A DNA stretch of 64,000 nucleotides from an uncultured Eubacterium sp. (lineage in GTDB: Bacteria > Bacillota > Clostridia > Lachnospirales > Lachnospiraceae): contig CAMUHY010000004.1 of NCBI GenBank assembly GCA_947088865.1, positions 91,082-155,081 on the forward strand, written 5' to 3'. Below the pieces are notes generated by a model that did no database searches, was not told where the DNA came from, and saw only the letters and a list, made by a program, of their open reading frames with translations. Each line of letters starts with the position of its first letter. Position 1 is the first letter of the stretch. Positions 7,930 through 16,072 of this stretch are shown here, piece after piece. The translations under genes and the position numbers were made by a program.

Positions 7930-8862
7930 TTATTTTGATTTAACCGCATCACCTGTCAGCCAGCTTTCATCTGGTGACATATTAAATGTTATAGTGCTTC
8001 CGTCAGAAGTAGCAACAATAGTACCTTGTAAATCCGTTCTAAATACTTTGATTCCTCTCATCCGAAACTCATTCATTGTAGCGGCATGTGGATGTCCATA
8101 ATCATTCCCCTCACCACAGCTTATAACCGCATATGCAGGTGATGCCGCATTTAAGAATTTTTCAGAAGATGACGACCTACTGCCATGATGTCCTACCTGA
8201 TATATATCACAGTCAATGTCAATGCCATTATCTACAATATCGCTCTCTGCTTCCTCTTCTGCATCGCCTGTAAATAAAAATTTATTATCGCCATGTTTTA
8301 ATATAATACCGACAGAGCTGTTATTCGCACTTTTATATGTATCATTTGGCGCAATAATAGTAAATTCAGCTTCTCCTAATGAATAGCGATGTCCAACAAT
8401 AGGCTCTGTAACCGAATAATTTTTTGACTCCATAGCAGCAATCACATCTCTATGTGTTTTTGTCGTTTTCTTATAATCAGGCATAAAAATTTTATCACAG
8501 TCAAACTTATATATAATAACATCTACGCCACCTTCATGGTCACTATCAGGGTGTGTAGCTATCAAATAATCCAATTTCTTGACATTTTGACTTTCCAGAT
8601 AATCCTGCACTTCTGTTCCTTTGTCATTTTCACCAGCATCAATTAACATAGAATGTTCACCGCATTTTATAAGTGTTGCATCCCCTTGACCGATATCAAT
8701 ATAGTGAATTTCTAACTTGTCGCTTACGCTTTGTATAGAATCATTTTGTGTAGAATCCACATTATCAAAATGAATACCTGTATCATCAACACTGACACTG
8801 ACATTGCAGCCTGTCAAAAGAAGCGATAACATGACTAATAACGCAATTAGCTTTTTCTTCAT
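7930..8862 (-). CDS. Secreted ComEC-like metallo-beta-lactamase-fold lipoprotein
   Basis: 310 aa. An N-terminal lipoprotein signal ends in LLTGC (lipidated Cys near residue 19). The remainder is a metallo-beta-lactamase fold of the ComEC/Rec2 C-terminal type: YIDIGQGDATLI, LIDAGEN, ATHPDSDHEGG and the distal VGHHGSRSSSS. In competence proteins this domain may process incoming DNA; free-standing lipoprotein versions in Firmicutes are presumed extracellular nucleases or phosphodiesterases, unproven. The metal site reads HPDSDH instead of the usual HxHxDH, so one metal ligand may be Asp. It has its own promoter (TTGCGT, 17 bp, TATAAT). Confidence 0.87.
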   Translation of the reverse strand: MKKKLIALLVMLSLLLTGCNVSVSVDDTGIHFDNVDSTQNDSIQSVSDKLEIHYIDIGQGDATLIKCGEHSMLIDAGENDKGTEVQDYLESQNVKKLDYLIATHPDSDHEGGVDVIIYKFDCDKIFMPDYKKTTKTHRDVIAAMESKNYSVTEPIVGHRYSLGEAEFTIIAPNDTYKSANNSSVGIILKHGDNKFLFTGDAEEEAESDIVDNGIDIDCDIYQVGHHGSRSSSSEKFLNAASPAYAVISCGEGNDYGHPHAATMNEFRMRGIKVFRTDLQGTIVATSDGSTITFNMSPDESWLTGDAVKSK

Positions 8863-8899
8863 ACGAAAACCCCTTTCTGTAATTATTTTACATTGAGCA

Positions 8900-8928
8900 A
8901 TTATAACGTATCAAAAAAAAGAACGCAA
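8900..8928 (-). promoter_or_regulatory. SigA-type promoter of the MBL lipoprotein
   Basis: On the minus strand TTGCGT (8928-8923) and TATAAT (8905-8900) with a 17-bp spacer, 38 bp from the start codon. Confidence 0.6.
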
Positions 8929-9038
8929 GTTCCAAGTTTTATTTTATGAAAATAGCTATTCTTAACATGAAATATATTAAGCAAAAATTGCGCTCTTTCT
9001 AATGTCTAATATTGCCACAAATTATTAACCCTTCATCC

Positions 9039-9068
9039 TTTACATCTATCCTATAAAAATGATACAAT
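9039..9068 (+). promoter_or_regulatory. SigA-type promoter of the dockerin protein gene
   Basis: TTTACA (9039-9044) and TACAAT (9063-9068) with an 18-bp spacer, about 40 bp upstream of the ATG at 9109. Confidence 0.5.
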
Positions 9069-9108
9069 ACTTGAGGTAATCTATTTAAAACTTGTGTTTG
9101 GAGGATTT

Positions 9109-9858
9109 ATGAAAAAGATAGTAAAACGAATAGTATCTTACATTATAGCTGCCATTACTGTCCTTTATTGTATTACATATACAGCAATTCAAACCGCCAA
9201 TGCAGCTATGTTTGATATTATTATAAGTATTACTGCCGATAAAGAAATGGTAAATGCTGATGATATTCTTACGGTCTGTGTCACTGTAAAACATTTTCAG
9301 TCAACTGTATATGATGATACCAATCCATTAGTCAGCGGCATCCAAGTTGAGATACCTATTGATACAGATGTCTATGAATTTATTGATTTTGTAAATACTG
9401 CTGAAGATAATGATGATATTCCTTTGTTTATCAATACCGATTCATCTCAATCTGCCAACTATGATAAACTTACAAACTCTGTCAAATGTGTTGGTTTAAA
9501 CTCAGATACGCCTTATTTAACAGAAAATGCAAAAGATGTTCTTATTATGAAATTTAAATTAAAAGCAAAAACAACTGCCAATGTGAATTTTTCCTTAGGA
9601 AAAACAATTTTTGACAATATATTTTATCAGAATGGAAAAGAAAATCTCCAATACTCGGTGATTCAATTTGCTTCTGCCAGTAAATATGGTGATGTTAATA
9701 ATGATGGGACTGTAAATATAAGAGATGCTGTAATTCTTAAAAAAGTTTTAGCAGGTATGAATATTGAATATAACTTTTGGAACAGTGATGTAAACAATGA
9801 TTATCAAATTAATTCCAGTGATGCGGTTATATTGCTTAAACATTTGGCAGGTATGTAA
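9109..9858 (+). CDS. Small secreted protein with a cohesin-like domain and a type I dockerin
   Basis: 249 aa. A signal peptide (residues 1-~32, cleavage after TANA) is followed by a ~150-residue beta-rich domain resembling cohesin (calcium-independent Ig-like fold; SGIQVEIPID, VLIMKFKLKA), then a C-terminal dockerin with two calcium-binding repeats: D195, N197, D199, N203, D206 and D227, N229, D231, N235, D238, each followed by a helix ending LAGM. Dockerins bind cohesins to build cellulosome-like surface complexes. Here both partners appear to be in one small protein with no catalytic module. The frame is open from a GTG at 9094, but GGAGG directly precedes the ATG at 9109. The cohesin call is weaker than the dockerin call. 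Confidence 0.85.
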   Translation: MKKIVKRIVSYIIAAITVLYCITYTAIQTANAAMFDIIISITADKEMVNADDILTVCVTVKHFQSTVYDDTNPLVSGIQVEIPIDTDVYEFIDFVNTAEDNDDIPLFINTDSSQSANYDKLTNSVKCVGLNSDTPYLTENAKDVLIMKFKLKAKTTANVNFSLGKTIFDNIFYQNGKENLQYSVIQFASASKYGDVNNDGTVNIRDAVILKKVLAGMNIEYNFWNSDVNNDYQINSSDAVILLKHLAGM

Positions 9859-9988
9859 ATATGGAAAAAATAATGCTTCTACAAATTTAATCTTTCTTTT
9901 ATAATAAATCTTTTACTAGGATTAAAAACTTATTTCGATTAAAAATAACAAATTTATAGGTATTTTCATTTTTAAGATATATGATGAT

Positions 9989-10020
9989 GGCTGGAAATAG
10001 CAATGTCCAGCCTTTTAAAA
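9989..10020 (+). terminator. Rho-independent terminator after the dockerin gene
   Basis: GGCTGGA (9989-9995) pairs perfectly with TCCAGCC (10006-10012), followed by TTTTAAAA on the plus strand. It lies between convergent genes. Confidence 0.65.
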
Positions 10021-10026
10021 TATATT

Positions 10027-10542
10027 TCACGAATGAAATACCTTCTTTTTTACAAAAGCCACTGCCACACTGATGGGTCTTCTAACAGGTCTTAAGCACA
10101 GCCATATAAAAGACACCACTCTATAAACGACATTTTCAACAGAAATCGACTTGCCATTTCTTATCATTTCAATTAATTTTCCATGTATTTGCTCTGCCTG
10201 CAATGGACCTTCTATATGTGTCTGATTATCTCCTGCCATATAAAATCCTTCTTTAGTAATTCGCACGATACGATGCAATACTAATATCCCGGAAGCATCC
10301 CACCTGCGATATAACACCACATCGCCGCGTTTTAGCGTTGCTGTATCTGCTTTTGTAATAACAGCTATATCGCGTCTTGGAACAAATAAGGGATACATAC
10401 TGTATCCCTCCGGCTTTATCATAACATTCCCCTCTTGCAATGCCAAAATAATTTTACTGTTATTATCTAATTTTTTTATACTATCTGCATATTTTACGCT
10501 GTTTATTTTTTTTGTATTATTGGCATCTTTTTTAATCTGCAT
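10027..10542 (-). CDS. S26-family signal peptidase (SipW-like)
   Basis: 171 aa. The domain begins at the catalytic serine motif GYSMYPLF; RGDVVLYRR and LHRIVRI follow, and then a GDNQTHIEGP box, as in signal peptidase I / S24-S26 enzymes. The Lys/His general base is probably the His of LHRI, as in SipW/eukaryotic-type enzymes, because no Lys box is evident. A hydrophobic segment near the C-terminus (~145-158) suggests membrane attachment, whereas the N-terminus is hydrophilic. The start is supported by GAGG. No nearby substrate is obvious; the dockerin protein is next to it but convergent. The target is unknown. Confidence 0.85.
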   Translation of the reverse strand: MQIKKDANNTKKINSVKYADSIKKLDNNSKIILALQEGNVMIKPEGYSMYPLFVPRRDIAVITKADTATLKRGDVVLYRRWDASGILVLHRIVRITKEGFYMAGDNQTHIEGPLQAEQIHGKLIEMIRNGKSISVENVVYRVVSFIWLCLRPVRRPISVAVAFVKKKVFHS

Positions 10543-10623
10543 AAATTCCTCATTCTTGTATTATTATAAATATTTTTTAGCCAAGCTGATATTTACAATC
10601 TGTTTGGCTGCTTGCTTATAAAC

Positions 10624-11160
10624 TTATACATCATAATGCGCACGTTCTCCGCCGATATATTTTGCTCTTGTTCTGGCACAAACTAAATGTGCTTCTCCAA
10701 TTTTAGAAATATTTAATCGAACAGGAACTGCCACATCTTTTAAATTCATTCCGATTAATGTATCGCCTATATCCATTCCTGCATCCGCCTTTACATGTTC
10801 AACAGCTACTGGATTAGAAAAATACTTATGTGCCATTGTTGCAAAAGAGCCGCCTGCTTTTGGAAAAGGAACAACATTGACAACTTCATATCGGTTCATT
10901 TTTGCCGCTTCTCTTTCTAATATAATCGCCCTATTAAGATGCTCACAGCACTGTGCCGCTAAATATATACCCTTTTCCTTTGTCGCTTCCCAAATTCCAA
11001 GAAACACATCTTCCGCCAAATTAGGTTTTGAATCTGAACCAATCTGTTTGCCGGATATTTCACTGGTAGAACAGCCAACTAAAAATAAATCCCCTTCCTG
11101 CAAATTTGCTATCTCTATCAATTGCTTAGCAGCACTATATGCATCTTCTTTTAAATTCAT
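10624..11160 (-). CDS. YwlG/DUF436 family protein (TIGR01440)
   Basis: 178 aa, full length for the family. It matches the conserved Firmicutes DUF436 pattern: LVGCSTSEI near the N-terminus, then AAQCCEHLNRA, VVPFPKAGGSFAT, VEHVKADAGMDIGDTLIGM and a C-terminal GGERAHYD. The family is widespread in Firmicutes, cytoplasmic, and has no established function. The dense Cys/His motif CCEHLNR is suggestive of a metal or nucleotide site, unproven. It lies downstream of the ECF S component after a 160-bp gap with no clear terminator, so co-transcription is possible. Confidence 0.9.
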   Translation of the reverse strand: MNLKEDAYSAAKQLIEIANLQEGDLFLVGCSTSEISGKQIGSDSKPNLAEDVFLGIWEATKEKGIYLAAQCCEHLNRAIILEREAAKMNRYEVVNVVPFPKAGGSFATMAHKYFSNPVAVEHVKADAGMDIGDTLIGMNLKDVAVPVRLNISKIGEAHLVCARTRAKYIGGERAHYDV

Positions 11161-11320
11161 TGCTTTCTACTCCTTTTCTTTTTGATATATAAACTCCTTT
11201 TTGCAAAAGTATGCCCAAAATCTCAAAATAAATTTTAATCAATAATCATACATTTCTTAATTTTTTCAAGCAATGCAATAACATGAAGGAATTATTGGTT
11301 TTGCTGTAATTACAATTTTA

Positions 11321-11884
11321 TCATTTCTTTTTAATAACATTTCTTAAAATACCAGACGATTTTATAAACATATATAAAGCACTTCCAAAAACAATGCCGC
11401 ATATGGTCTGCCCTGTTATAATAGGGATTCTAAGCATCGCATATTCCATACCATAAAGAGGAATCTTAATCAGTGTATATAAAGCAATATGCACCACTGC
11501 GCCTGCAACAGCCCCTATCAGCCAATTAAACTTTACTTTTGACAATAACTTATATGCCACTATTCCCATAATCAATGCCCATATGCCTTTAAAAAGCATT
11601 GTTGGAAGTACCCATATGGTATACCCTCCCAACAGGTCTGATAATCCTGCCCCAATTGCGCCTGCCAACACGCCTTTCCTTGTTCCAAACATACATACCG
11701 TAAGAATAATCATACAGTCGCCAAGATGTGTATAGCCAAATGATGTAGGAATTTTAAAAAAATACGTCCCAACAAATACTAGAGCCGCCATCAATCCAGT
11801 AATCACAATATCATATATTTTTACCGAATCTGCTGTATGTGCTTTGTTTACACTTTGTTTTTTATTTGAAATAGTCTTTTCCAT
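11321..11884 (-). CDS. ECF transporter S component
   Basis: 187 aa integral membrane protein with about six helices. The central pattern YTHLGDCMIIL, GTRKGVLAGAIGAGLSDLLGG and the flanking helices are typical of substrate-binding S components of energy-coupling factor vitamin importers. The shared A/A'/T module must be elsewhere. The substrate cannot be told from this sequence, and no riboswitch was seen upstream. The gene is 21 bp downstream of the amidohydrolase and is probably co-transcribed with it, so the amidohydrolase product or substrate may be related to the imported compound; that is inference. Confidence 0.85.
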   Translation of the reverse strand: MEKTISNKKQSVNKAHTADSVKIYDIVITGLMAALVFVGTYFFKIPTSFGYTHLGDCMIILTVCMFGTRKGVLAGAIGAGLSDLLGGYTIWVLPTMLFKGIWALIMGIVAYKLLSKVKFNWLIGAVAGAVVHIALYTLIKIPLYGMEYAMLRIPIITGQTICGIVFGSALYMFIKSSGILRNVIKKK

Positions 11885-11905
11885 ACTTCTTTACACCTCT
11901 TTTAT

Positions 11906-12652
11906 TTATATCTCTATATTCATAAATTCACAAGCATTTTTATAAAATATTCGATTCATTCCTTCTTCGTCAATGCCACATGCCTGGATTTTTTGTATTT
12001 CCACAGACGGTGCATGAAATGGCGTATCCAGTCCAAACATAATTTTATTTTGTGCTACATGCTCATAAGCATTGCGAATTTGAACACTCATTGATGTTCC
12101 AGAGGTTTCAAGCCATATATTGGAATATCTTTTAGCCATTGTCAATGCCGCATCTACATAAATTCCATTTCCATGTCCCATATGAAGCATACATATCTTT
12201 AATGTTGGATGTCGTTCTGCTAAAAGTCCAATCTGCCATGGCAGTGAAAATGGCGCATGACCAGAATGTACAAAAAACGGCTTTCCATAATATGCACAAA
12301 TTTCAGCCGCTGGGTCAACACAAGGCGCATCTGCCGCATAGCCGTCAAACAAAGATTGTATCTTGCCACCCTCAAAATGTTCATCTCGAATATAGTGTTC
12401 TAATTCATCATATGCTTTTTTTCCTTTAGAACAGTCAATTCGAGCTATTGGTATAATCGCTGTTGGATATTGCCTATAAGCTTGTAAGGTCTCCTCATTA
12501 TTCGATGAATTTGATGAACATAAAACGGTTTTTACAATATGATACTCTTCCATCTGTTGAATGAGGCTATGCGCATCCATATGAATATGAAACGGCGCAC
12601 CCCAAGTTCCTACATGCGAGTGCATATCTATCTTTTTAAACGATGCAAACAT
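11906..12652 (-). CDS. Amidohydrolase (amidohydrolase-2 TIM barrel)
   Basis: 248 aa. The N-terminal IDMHSHVG supplies the HxH metal motif; later landmarks are FVHSGHAPF, ICMLHMGHGN and FGLDTPFHA, the last with the conserved Asp. This fits the amidohydrolase_2 superfamily, which hydrolyses or decarboxylates small cyclic or aromatic substrates. It is shorter than many members (~280-330 aa) but looks complete. GGAGG stands four bases before the ATG. It is followed at 21 bp by the ECF S component. The substrate is unknown. Confidence 0.82.
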   Translation of the reverse strand: MFASFKKIDMHSHVGTWGAPFHIHMDAHSLIQQMEEYHIVKTVLCSSNSSNNEETLQAYRQYPTAIIPIARIDCSKGKKAYDELEHYIRDEHFEGGKIQSLFDGYAADAPCVDPAAEICAYYGKPFFVHSGHAPFSLPWQIGLLAERHPTLKICMLHMGHGNGIYVDAALTMAKRYSNIWLETSGTSMSVQIRNAYEHVAQNKIMFGLDTPFHAPSVEIQKIQACGIDEEGMNRIFYKNACEFMNIEI

Positions 12653-12701
12653 TCTTCCTCCATTCCTACATTTGTTTGATAGTTGAGACTTACTTAATAA
12701 A

Positions 12702-12740
12702 AGTTAAGTGGATATTCACAATCCTCTATTCTACTTGCTC
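12702..12740 (-). repeat. Family-B right-end hairpin, copy at 12.7 kb
   Basis: On the minus strand it reads GAGCAAGTAG..TAG.GGATTG..AATATCC.CTTAACT, matching 51841-51879 at most positions. The same right flank (..AAGT..GTC) is also partly shared. It lies between the amidohydrolase start and the end of the operon encoding the CxxC protein. Confidence 0.65.
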
Positions 12741-12860
12741 ATATATCAAACAGATTCATTATTATTATAATATATATCATTGGAGTGCATTATATTTGCA
12801 AAGTGGCTATATTAAAATATTCAGTTTTGATTTATTTTTTATGGTCAGATTATAAACAAT

Positions 12861-12892
12861 CAAATACCCTATTGCAAGCAACTGGGTATTTG
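12861..12892 (-). terminator. Hairpin terminator-like structure after the CxxC protein gene
   Basis: CAAATACCC (12861-12869) pairs perfectly with GGGTATTTG (12884-12892), with a nested TTGC/GCAA stem in the loop. Only a weak T-rich stretch follows on the minus strand (ATTGTTTATAA). Confidence 0.5.
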
Positions 12893-12905
12893 ACCCTCGC
12901 GGCAT

Positions 12906-13136
12906 TCATTGCTCACGGGAATAAAATTTAGCACACTGATTACATATACACATCTCGTTAACTTCAAGAGGCTTAAAATATTTTCTTATAAAATATCCTG
13001 AAACAGCATCCGGATTTGCAATATGCTTAGGCATATCAGGTTTATATCCTTTTGAATGACAAATTTGACATTCATTTATCCATTTTCTTAATTTGGGATA
13101 TGATTGTAAATACAATTCTCCTTCATTTCTTTTCAC
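12906..13136 (-). CDS. Small two-CxxC (zinc-ribbon-like) protein, translationally coupled
   Basis: 76 aa if it starts at the GTG at 13136, directly behind the stop of the upstream gene (TAATGTG arrangement), with GGAAG seven bases ahead. A longer frame from ATG 13181 overlaps the upstream gene by 44 bp and has no Shine-Dalgarno. The protein has CQIC (near residue 23) and CICNQC near the C-terminus, consistent with one structural zinc site, and no membrane segment. No family is recognised. Its tight coupling to the nucleotidyltransferase-like gene suggests a partner or accessory role. Confidence 0.6.
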   Translation of the reverse strand: MKRNEGELYLQSYPKLRKWINECQICHSKGYKPDMPKHIANPDAVSGYFIRKYFKPLEVNEMCICNQCAKFYSREQ

Positions 13137-13137
13137 A

Positions 13138-14346
13138 TTACACTTCCATTCTCTTTCTAATTTGACTTCTTTTACTAGCATTTTTTAGTATATGAAAAGT
13201 ACTTGTATGCCGAACTTTTTTATTATTGCGCAAAAAGACCAACAATGTACACACCCATAATACTGGCCATAAAACAATATAATGTGACATTTTAGGATAA
13301 TTGATAATCATTTGGTGATGAAATTCTCTTATCAAGCTATTGATTTTAGAATCACGCAAAACGACCATTCTATTCTTATCACTATATCCAAACTCTTCTG
13401 CCTCTATAATATCCATTATAATAGCATATAAAAGTGTTTTATCTTGTTTTTCATTCATCATAAATGACACTTTTTCCTTTGAAAGACCAAGATATCTTAC
13501 ACAAATACTTGTAATGGCGCTTACAAAAGTCTCCATATGGAGTTGTTTTATCTGATACATAAATTGTTCTTTTTCTGTATCGTTAATCGCCCTATTCCAG
13601 AAAACAACCCAATCGCATAAAAGTTTCAATCCAAATCCTGCCCTTAGATAATGCTGCAACATATGTACAATCAAACTAAACGCATTATATCCATCTGATG
13701 GAATATAAAGGGTATTTCCTAAAAATGAAACGCGTTCTATATGCTCTTTATATGATTTAACAATATTTTGCAATTGATTATCCATATGCTTATTATCAAA
13801 ATGTTCTGCAAGCGTTTGATGCAATTCAACCGTTATTCCTCTATCATTTACCAATTCAATATGATGGCTGGAATGCTGCTTATCAACATATTTTAATCCC
13901 TTACTCAACAATACATAAATTGCTTTATCAATTTTATTTTTATCCATAATTAATATATCAATATCACCTGATTTTCTAACTTCTGGAACATCATAATAAA
14001 TTGCTGTTGCAAATCCTTTTATAAGAACAGACTCAATTTCTGCATCATTTAATATTTTTTGATATTTACTTGCAAGCCATAATAATCGGTAATTCCTCAT
14101 TACAACCTTGTTTGCTTCGTCAAAAATATACTCTTTTTGTGCATGATTACAATTATCAATAAACACTTCATTTTCCGCAATTATTGACAATACATTATGA
14201 TTTTGCGCTAATTTTATAAGATTCCACCAATCGCTGTCCGACAGTTGAAGAACGGTTTTTACAAACATATCACCGGCAAGAATTTTATTATTATTGGTTA
14301 ACTGTGCATTTAACAGTTTTAACAAAATATATTCATAATTCTTCAT
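13138..14346 (-). CDS. Nucleotidyltransferase-fold family protein (PF14907-like)
   Basis: 402 aa. Residues ~95-190 carry the hallmark of the uncharacterised NTP_transf_5 family: VLIKGFATAIYYD, RKSGDIDILI (catalytic-type D-x-D) and ITVELHQTL (third acidic position). The rest is helical, with a possible membrane-associated hydrophobic stretch near the C-terminus (YIVLWPVLWVCTLLVFL). Members of this family are often found in exopolysaccharide and RiPP-like loci beside PqqD-type proteins. Here it is just beyond the distal end of the pel locus, which begins with a PqqD-like gene. What it adenylylates or otherwise modifies is unknown. Confidence 0.8.
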   Translation of the reverse strand: MKNYEYILLKLLNAQLTNNNKILAGDMFVKTVLQLSDSDWWNLIKLAQNHNVLSIIAENEVFIDNCNHAQKEYIFDEANKVVMRNYRLLWLASKYQKILNDAEIESVLIKGFATAIYYDVPEVRKSGDIDILIMDKNKIDKAIYVLLSKGLKYVDKQHSSHHIELVNDRGITVELHQTLAEHFDNKHMDNQLQNIVKSYKEHIERVSFLGNTLYIPSDGYNAFSLIVHMLQHYLRAGFGLKLLCDWVVFWNRAINDTEKEQFMYQIKQLHMETFVSAITSICVRYLGLSKEKVSFMMNEKQDKTLLYAIIMDIIEAEEFGYSDKNRMVVLRDSKINSLIREFHHQMIINYPKMSHYIVLWPVLWVCTLLVFLRNNKKVRHTSTFHILKNASKRSQIRKRMEV

Positions 14347-14516
14347 ACTAGCTTATATCCCTTTCAATTTCAATAAACAAAATAATTTTACCATTTATTT
14401 ATTCTTAATTCTATACTATAATGGTTATTATTCTATTTTCAAATAACTGTTTGGCTATATATTGCTTTATTAATCTTTACAATTCGTATTTTTATAAAAA
14501 TGAAAGGTTAAAATTG

Positions 14517-15992
14517 ATGAAAAAAATAATCCTTGTATTGATTGCATGTATCTCCCTATTAATATGTACTTTTACATTCTTTTGGATTGATAAAAACTAC
14601 TATACAATTGAATACACTTCAAATGAATTTAAAGAAACCGCCCAATTTCTTAATAATCCTTATTGCGGCTGGTATCAGATATGCGCCTATATGATAACAG
14701 ACGATGCATATAACCATTTTGACGACTTAACTAACCGATATATAAGAACTTGCAACAATACAAGACTTGCATTAATTGAAATCAATCTTAAAAATTTTAA
14801 TGATAAAGATTTATCCGATAATGCACTAAAACAAATAGATAGAATTTTAACAATGTGGAATAATGAAAAACACCAACTTATTCTTCGATTTATGTATGAT
14901 TGGGATGGCAAGGCTATGGAAACAGAACCTTATGATATATCCATTATCAAAAAACATATGGAACAAACAGCCCAAATCGTCAATTTGCATACAAATAATG
15001 TATATATATTACAGGGTATATTTGTAGGAAATCATGCAGAGATGAACAACTCCAACTATATGAGTACCGATTCCATGACTACATTGGCAAATCATCTTGA
15101 CAGCTTGATATCAAAAGATATTTTTTTATCAGTGCGAACACCTCAACAGCTAAGAACCATTCTTCAAACAGCTTCGATTCCTGAAAATAATCGCATTGGT
15201 CTATACAATGATGGGATACTTGGTTCAACCCTTGATTTAGGAACTTATGGCGCTGCTAGTGATACATTTACAGAAGAAAATTATGCCTCAAAAGGCAATC
15301 GTACACAAGAATTAGATTATCAAAATAAACTATGTAAAAATGTCCCAAATGGAGGAGAAGTTGTTTTAGAGAATCCTTTAAATGATATTAACAATGCCAT
15401 TGCTGCATTGTCAACAATGCACGTTTCCTATTTAAACTGCTTGCATGATACAACAGTCATTGACAAATGGAAAACACAGATATATGAAGGAAATGATATG
15501 TTTAACGGCGTTACCAGCTATGATTATATGACAGCTCATTTAGGCTACCGATATACTTTTGTTGATTCTTCTATAAACTATACGCCATTTAATGATATTT
15601 TCACGATAAAACTGGATATTAAAAATGTAGGTTTTTCTTCCTCATACCATGATTTTAATGGAATGTTAAACCTTGTAAAAACCAATTCCGATAACACTAT
15701 GGATACAGAAAAAACTACGAATACAGAAATAATTTCTTTTTCAAAAGACATTACAACTGCTCTCCACACAAGCGATTGGCAGCCAAATTCTGTTGTAACA
15801 ATTGATACTTCACTTCCTGTGCAATCTATTGAAGAAGGAGTTTATGATATTTATATAAAAATATACAATCAAAATAATACAGACCATAATAATCATTCTG
15901 AAAAAAACGAAGTTATCCAGTTTGCCAATGATATACCATTAACTGAAAATGGATATAAAATCGGAACTATCCACATTAAACAAGGAGTATGA
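14517..15992 (+). CDS. DUF4874/DUF4832 family protein, membrane-anchored
   Basis: About 491 aa. The N-terminal signal-anchor MKKIILVLIACISLLIC is followed by a TIM-barrel-like region with NNPYCGWYQI, LALIEINL, LILRFMYDWDG, ILQGIFVGNHAEMN, SVRTPQQLR, LYNDGILGS and a C-terminal beta domain. These are the patterns of the paired DUF4874/DUF4832 family, thought to be glycoside-hydrolase-like but uncharacterised. The open frame reaches back to 14421, but AAAGG and the signal-peptide pattern favour the ATG at 14517. It is convergent with a cytoplasmic paralogue at 16073-17194. It may act on the Pel-type polymer or another surface glycan; this is inference. Confidence 0.82.
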   Translation: MKKIILVLIACISLLICTFTFFWIDKNYYTIEYTSNEFKETAQFLNNPYCGWYQICAYMITDDAYNHFDDLTNRYIRTCNNTRLALIEINLKNFNDKDLSDNALKQIDRILTMWNNEKHQLILRFMYDWDGKAMETEPYDISIIKKHMEQTAQIVNLHTNNVYILQGIFVGNHAEMNNSNYMSTDSMTTLANHLDSLISKDIFLSVRTPQQLRTILQTASIPENNRIGLYNDGILGSTLDLGTYGAASDTFTEENYASKGNRTQELDYQNKLCKNVPNGGEVVLENPLNDINNAIAALSTMHVSYLNCLHDTTVIDKWKTQIYEGNDMFNGVTSYDYMTAHLGYRYTFVDSSINYTPFNDIFTIKLDIKNVGFSSSYHDFNGMLNLVKTNSDNTMDTEKTTNTEIISFSKDITTALHTSDWQPNSVVTIDTSLPVQSIEEGVYDIYIKIYNQNNTDHNNHSEKNEVIQFANDIPLTENGYKIGTIHIKQGV

Positions 15993-16072
15993 GTATAAAG
16001 AATATTTATATATAAAAGACAAATATTTTCTGCCTTTTTACAACAAATTCAATTGAGCGTTAGATTTATTTC

